Assembly (NCBI RefSeq): GCF_029626025.1
Contig: NZ_JARUBF010000001.1
Span: forward strand, 4,868,001 to 4,932,000
DNA from: Solwaraspora sp. WMMD406
Lineage (GTDB): Bacteria; Actinomycetota; Actinomycetes; Mycobacteriales; Micromonosporaceae
Reading direction: 5' to 3'
Length of the DNA: 64,000 nt
In this document: piece after piece, positions 60,588-64,000 of the stretch
Numbering within the stretch: the stretch's first letter is position 1
How the letters are laid out: each line of letters opens with the position of its first letter
Notes under the pieces: model-generated
Told to the model about the DNA's origin: nothing
Databases searched by the model: none
Seen by the model: the letters and a program-made list of their open reading frames with translations, nothing else
Translations under genes and position numbers: made by a program

Positions 60588-61927
60588 GACCGTCCCTTTC
60601 GGAAAGACCGGGTGGCGGCGGCGCCGAGTGCCCCTACCAGCAGCGCCGCCGCCCCGGCCACCGTCGCCGCCAGCAGCTGGTGCTGGCGGCGGACCCGACG
60701 CCTGACCTCGGCGTACGGGATGGTGGTGAAGGAGACCATCTCGTAGCGGGACACGTAGCGCCCCGGCAGTGCCCGTTCCAGGGCGTGTTCGACCTTGCGG
60801 AACGTCTGGAACGTCGGGGAGGCGACCTTGTCGCGCATCTCGACGAAGTTCGCCAGCGCCATCTGTGCGATCGCCTCGGCGTTGGCCTGACGGCGGGACT
60901 GGTACAGCGGCAGCGCCGCCGCCCAGTCGCCGCCGGTGTCGTCGAGGCAGCGGTCGATCTCGACGACGTCCTCGAAGGCGCAGTTGGCACCCTGACCGTA
61001 GAATGGCACGACCGCGTGCGCGGCGTCGCCGAGCAGGGCCACCCGGCCGCCAACCTGCCACGGGTCGCAGCGCACCGTGCCGAGCAGGCCGACCGGGTTG
61101 TGCTGGTAGTCGTCGACCAGATGCGGCGTCAGCGGCGGCACGTCCGGGTAGTGCTCGCGGAAGTGCCGTTCGATCGCCGCCGGGCTGCTCAGCGAGGCGA
61201 AGCTCGACGTGCCGCCGGTCGGCCAGAACAGGGTGCAGGTGAAGGAGCGGTCCGGGTTCGGCAGGGCGATCATCATCGACGTGCCGCGCGGCCAGATGTG
61301 CAGCGCGCCGGGGTCGAGGGCATAGTCGCCGCCGACCGCCGGGATGGTCAGCTCCTTGTAGCCGTAGTCGAGGAAGTCGAGGCTCTCGTCTACCAGGCCG
61401 TGGGCCAGCAGCTGGCCGCGTACCGCCGAACCGGCGCCGTCGGCGCCGAGCACGACCCGCGCCGGCGCGCGGACCGTGCCCTGCGGGGTGTCGAAGGTCG
61501 CCTCGCCGGTGTCCGGGTCGAGGCCGACGAGCCGGTGGTCGAAGACGACGGTGACGCCGGGCGCGGCCTCGGCGGCGTCGAGCAGGGCGTTGTTGAGCGC
61601 GCCCCGGCTGATCGAGTTGATCGCCCGCTGCCCGTCGGCGCTGTACGGCTGGAAGTCCAGGTCCCCCGCGACCGGGTGGATCATCCGGCCGCGCATCGGC
61701 AGCGCCTCGGCGAGCACCTGGTCGGCCAGGCCGATGCGGCGCAGCGCGTCCAGGCCGCGTTCGGACAGCGCCAGGTTGATCGACCGACCGCGTTCGGCGG
61801 TGCCGCGTCGCGGGTCGGACCGTCGCTCGTAGAGGGTGACCGGCAGGCCCCGGCGGGCCAGGAAGCAGGCGAGCAGGCTGCCGGCCAGGCCGGCGCCGAC
61901 CACCGCGACGGGTGCACGCTCAGACAT
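60584..61927 (-). CDS. kmo: Kynurenine 3-monooxygenase
   Basis: A 447-residue FAD-dependent hydroxylase that makes 3-hydroxykynurenine. The FAD motifs are VVGAGLAGSLLACFLARRG, the DG motif VVLGADGAGSAVR and GDAAHAVVPFYGQGANCAFED. RGRSINLALSERG and the Tyr/Arg substrate pocket region fit KMO. After the catalytic domain, a C-terminal hydrophobic segment (about 415-436) followed by Arg/Lys suggests a membrane anchor, like the one of mitochondrial KMO. It overlaps kynU by 8 bp. Confidence 0.93.
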   Translation of the reverse strand: MSERAPVAVVGAGLAGSLLACFLARRGLPVTLYERRSDPRRGTAERGRSINLALSERGLDALRRIGLADQVLAEALPMRGRMIHPVAGDLDFQPYSADGQRAINSISRGALNNALLDAAEAAPGVTVVFDHRLVGLDPDTGEATFDTPQGTVRAPARVVLGADGAGSAVRGQLLAHGLVDESLDFLDYGYKELTIPAVGGDYALDPGALHIWPRGTSMMIALPNPDRSFTCTLFWPTGGTSSFASLSSPAAIERHFREHYPDVPPLTPHLVDDYQHNPVGLLGTVRCDPWQVGGRVALLGDAAHAVVPFYGQGANCAFEDVVEIDRCLDDTGGDWAAALPLYQSRRQANAEAIAQMALANFVEMRDKVASPTFQTFRKVEHALERALPGRYVSRYEMVSFTTIPYAEVRRRVRRQHQLLAATVAGAAALLVGALGAAATRSFRKGRS

Positions 61928-63209
61928 CGTCGCCGCCTTCCGCCGGGAGGGTCGCGGCGAGCGCCCGGGCGGCCCGCCAGCAGTCGTGGTACGTCGAGTA
62001 CAGCGGCACCGGGGCGAGCCGGACGATGTCCGGTTCCCGGGCGTCGGCGATCACCCCGTGTTCGTGGCGCAGGCGGGCGGTCAGCGTGCCCGCCCCCACC
62101 CCGCCACCGATTCGCAGGGACAGTTGGCAGCCGCGCCGGGCCGGGTCGCGGGGGGTGACGACGCTGACCGGCCGGCCCGGCAGCATCTCGTCGAGCAGCT
62201 GTTCGAGGTAGCCGGTGAGCCGTTCGCTGCGCTCGCGCAGCGCCGCCATGCCGACCTTGTCGAAGATCTGCAACGAGGTACGGACCGGACCCATGGCGAA
62301 GATCGGCGGGTTGGAGATCTGCCAGGCGTCGGCGCTGGCGGGTGGCCGCGACACCGGGGTCATCTCGAACCGGGTGGCTGGTTCCGTGCTCCACCAGCCT
62401 TCGAAGCGGGCCAGCGTCGGATCGCCGTGGTGGCGTTCGTGCACGTACGCGCCGGCGAGGGCACCCGGACCGGAGTTGAGGTACTTGTAGGAGCACCAGG
62501 CGGCGAAGTCGACACCCCAGTCGTGCAGCCGCAGCGAGACGTTGCCGGCGGCGTGCGCGAGGTCCCAGCCGACGATCGCGCCGACGGCCCGGCCCGCCTC
62601 GGTGATCGTCGGGATGTCCAGCAGCTCACCGGTGAGGTAGTTGACCCCGCCGAGCAGCACCAGCGCCACCCGGTCGCCGTCGGTGCGCAGGTAGTCGACG
62701 ACGTCTTCGGTGCGCAGCGTGTCCTCGCCGGAACGGGGCCGCAGCCGGATCACCGTACAGTCGGGGTCGAGGCCGTGGAAAGCGGCCTGGCTGCGCACCG
62801 CGTAGCTGTCCGACGGGAACGCCGAGTCCTCGATGACGATCCGGGTGCGCTCGCCGGCCGGCCGGTAGAACGACACCATCAGCAGGTGCAGGTTGACCGT
62901 CAGCGAGTTCATCACCACGGCCTCGCTGGGCAGGGCGCCGACCAGTCGCGCGGCCGGCTCGGTGAGAAGCGCGTGGTACGGCAGCCACGGCCGGCCGGCT
63001 TCGAGGTGGCCTTCGACGCCGAGCCGGGCCCAGTCGTCGAGGTCGTCGAGCAGTTCGGCCCGGGTGGCCTTGGGTTGCAGGCCGAGGGAGTTGCCGGCGA
63101 AGTAGGCCGCCTCGGCGTACTGCCCGCCGCTGGCCGGCGGGATGTGGAACAGGTCGCGGTGCCCGGGGTCGGCGGCGTCGCGGCGCCGGGCGTCGTCCTC
63201 TGTGAACAT
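61920..63209 (-). CDS. kynU: Kynureninase
   Basis: A 429-residue PLP enzyme that splits 3-hydroxykynurenine to 3-hydroxyanthranilate and alanine. The PLP Lys is in WCSYKYLNSGPGALAGAYVH, the PLP Asp in VGWDLAHAAGN, and FAGNSLGLQP near the N-terminus is a family mark. It should also use kynurenine. ATG 63209 follows GAGAGG at 7 nt; the longer frame into kynA is a shadow. Confidence 0.95.
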   Translation of the reverse strand: MFTEDDARRRDAADPGHRDLFHIPPASGGQYAEAAYFAGNSLGLQPKATRAELLDDLDDWARLGVEGHLEAGRPWLPYHALLTEPAARLVGALPSEAVVMNSLTVNLHLLMVSFYRPAGERTRIVIEDSAFPSDSYAVRSQAAFHGLDPDCTVIRLRPRSGEDTLRTEDVVDYLRTDGDRVALVLLGGVNYLTGELLDIPTITEAGRAVGAIVGWDLAHAAGNVSLRLHDWGVDFAAWCSYKYLNSGPGALAGAYVHERHHGDPTLARFEGWWSTEPATRFEMTPVSRPPASADAWQISNPPIFAMGPVRTSLQIFDKVGMAALRERSERLTGYLEQLLDEMLPGRPVSVVTPRDPARRGCQLSLRIGGGVGAGTLTARLRHEHGVIADAREPDIVRLAPVPLYSTYHDCWRAARALAATLPAEGGDDV

Positions 63210-63220
63210 GCGGCAGCCTC

Positions 63221-64000
63221 TCACATGCCGGTCCGGGCGGACCAGATCTCCGGGAACACCACCCGGTTCATGCTGCGTTGCAGCCAGGCCAGCCCGGCGG
63301 AGCCGCCGCTGCCGACCTTGGCGCCCATGGTGCGCTGTACCGCCTTGAGGTGTTTGTAGCGCCAGTCGCCGAACTGTTCGGCGACCTCGGTCAACGCCTC
63401 GCCGAGCTGCCGCAGATGGTTGTCCGGGGTGTTGACCCGGTAGACCTCCACCCAGGCGGCTTCGACGGCCGGGTGTGGTTCGTGTTCGGTGGCGACGTCG
63501 CGGGTCAGCAGGTCGGCCGGGATGTCGTGGCCGGCGCGGACGAGCAGGGCGATGACGTCGTCCCACAGGCTCGGCGTCCGCAGCGTCTGCTCCAACCCGG
63601 CGTACACCTCGGGTTGGCGGCGGAACGGGCGGATCAGCGACGGGGTGCGGATGCCGAGGGTGAACTCCAGCTGCCGGTACATCGCCGACTGGAAACCGGA
63701 GCCCTCGCCGAGCAGGTTGCGGAACCGGTTGAAGTCGGCCGGGGTCATCCAGCGCAGCGTCTGCCAGGAGGCGTTGAGGCCTTCCAGGTGCAGGGCGGCG
63801 CGGCGCAGCGGGGCCAGCGCCTCCCACACCTGGTCGGCGCGGATCAGGCGTTGGGCGTGGCGCAACTCGTGGCGGGTCAGCCCGAAGTACAGCTCCATGA
63901 TCTGGCTGACCATCAGGAACGACATCTCGCCGGGGTCGTCGCTGAGGGTGCGCTGCAGGCTGTGCAGGGTGCTGGCGTGCACGTAGGCGTCGTACGGGAC
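63221..64000 (-). CDS. kynA: Tryptophan 2,3-dioxygenase, C-terminal part
   Basis: The first gene seen of the operon; it runs off the right edge, leaving 259 codons. Tryptophan 2,3-dioxygenase is the haem enzyme that opens the indole ring to N-formylkynurenine. Conserved parts are FLMVSQIMELYFGLTRHELR, SGFQSAMYRQLEFTLG and the end WRYKHLKAVQRTMGAKVGSG, which includes the haem His and the substrate-binding loop. The N-terminal part is outside the window. Confidence 0.95.
   Translation of the reverse strand, partial: VPYDAYVHASTLHSLQRTLSDDPGEMSFLMVSQIMELYFGLTRHELRHAQRLIRADQVWEALAPLRRAALHLEGLNASWQTLRWMTPADFNRFRNLLGEGSGFQSAMYRQLEFTLGIRTPSLIRPFRRQPEVYAGLEQTLRTPSLWDDVIALLVRAGHDIPADLLTRDVATEHEPHPAVEAAWVEVYRVNTPDNHLRQLGEALTEVAEQFGDWRYKHLKAVQRTMGAKVGSGGSAGLAWLQRSMNRVVFPEIWSARTGM

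Noticed and set aside
60680-62158. 492-codon plus-strand frame over kmo
   Set aside because: Antisense shadow of kmo and kynU.

Overview
The window is a very GC-rich stretch of an actinobacterial chromosome. Frequent GTG starts, a TTG start, XRE(DUF5753)-DUF397 pairs, a DUF3516 Ski2-like helicase, an HrpA helicase with a DUF3418-type C-terminal half, class F sortase and CBM2-bearing secreted esterases together suggest the family Micromonosporaceae (Micromonospora-like). This is an inference from gene content only. I see no rRNA, tRNA, CRISPR array, insertion sequence or origin.

Left part (1-23 kb) is mostly housekeeping: the end of an SGNH esterase, an anchored lysozyme-like protein, a PAC2 protein, exonuclease III, 6-phosphogluconate dehydrogenase, a sortase with its likely surface substrate, TrmB, a DUF3516 helicase, an XRE/DUF397 pair, a hydrolase-TetR operon, an RluA-type pseudouridine synthase, an APH-like protein and HrpA.

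Middle part (23-47 kb): a membrane GGDEF-EAL protein, a sugar-oxidation type AKR/SDR pair, a hotdog thioesterase, dGTPase, a GPP34 protein, Tex, a secreted three-repeat protein, a two-component system with a downstream lipoprotein, a LuxR-type LAL regulator, a large secreted subtilase with a Kelch insert and a CE3-CBM2 acetylxylan-esterase-like enzyme with a CebR-like box upstream.

Accessory patch (47.4-53.5 kb) is visibly eroded: a YefM/YoeB toxin-antitoxin pair, an APH-like kinase, a small secreted protein, an aldo/keto reductase, a kptA RNA 2'-phosphotransferase gene with an internal loss and an 11-bp duplication frameshift, a frameshifted membrane protein behind a textbook MerR-type promoter, its divergent MerR gene, and an orphan DUF397 gene sitting on the last few codons of a deleted XRE gene.

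Right part (53.5-64 kb) is one tightly overlapping minus-strand operon of eleven genes that carries tryptophan through the kynurenine route to 3-hydroxyanthranilate and then through the 2-aminomuconate meta-cleavage route to pyruvate and acetyl-CoA. Only kynurenine formamidase is not seen; the operon continues past the right edge.

Two genome-wide habits stand out. Several genes without a Shine-Dalgarno have a TANNNT-like -10 box exactly 6 nt before the start codon, which fits leaderless mRNAs. Gene boundaries are rich in perfect hairpins and in perfect short tandem duplications of 12-32 bp.
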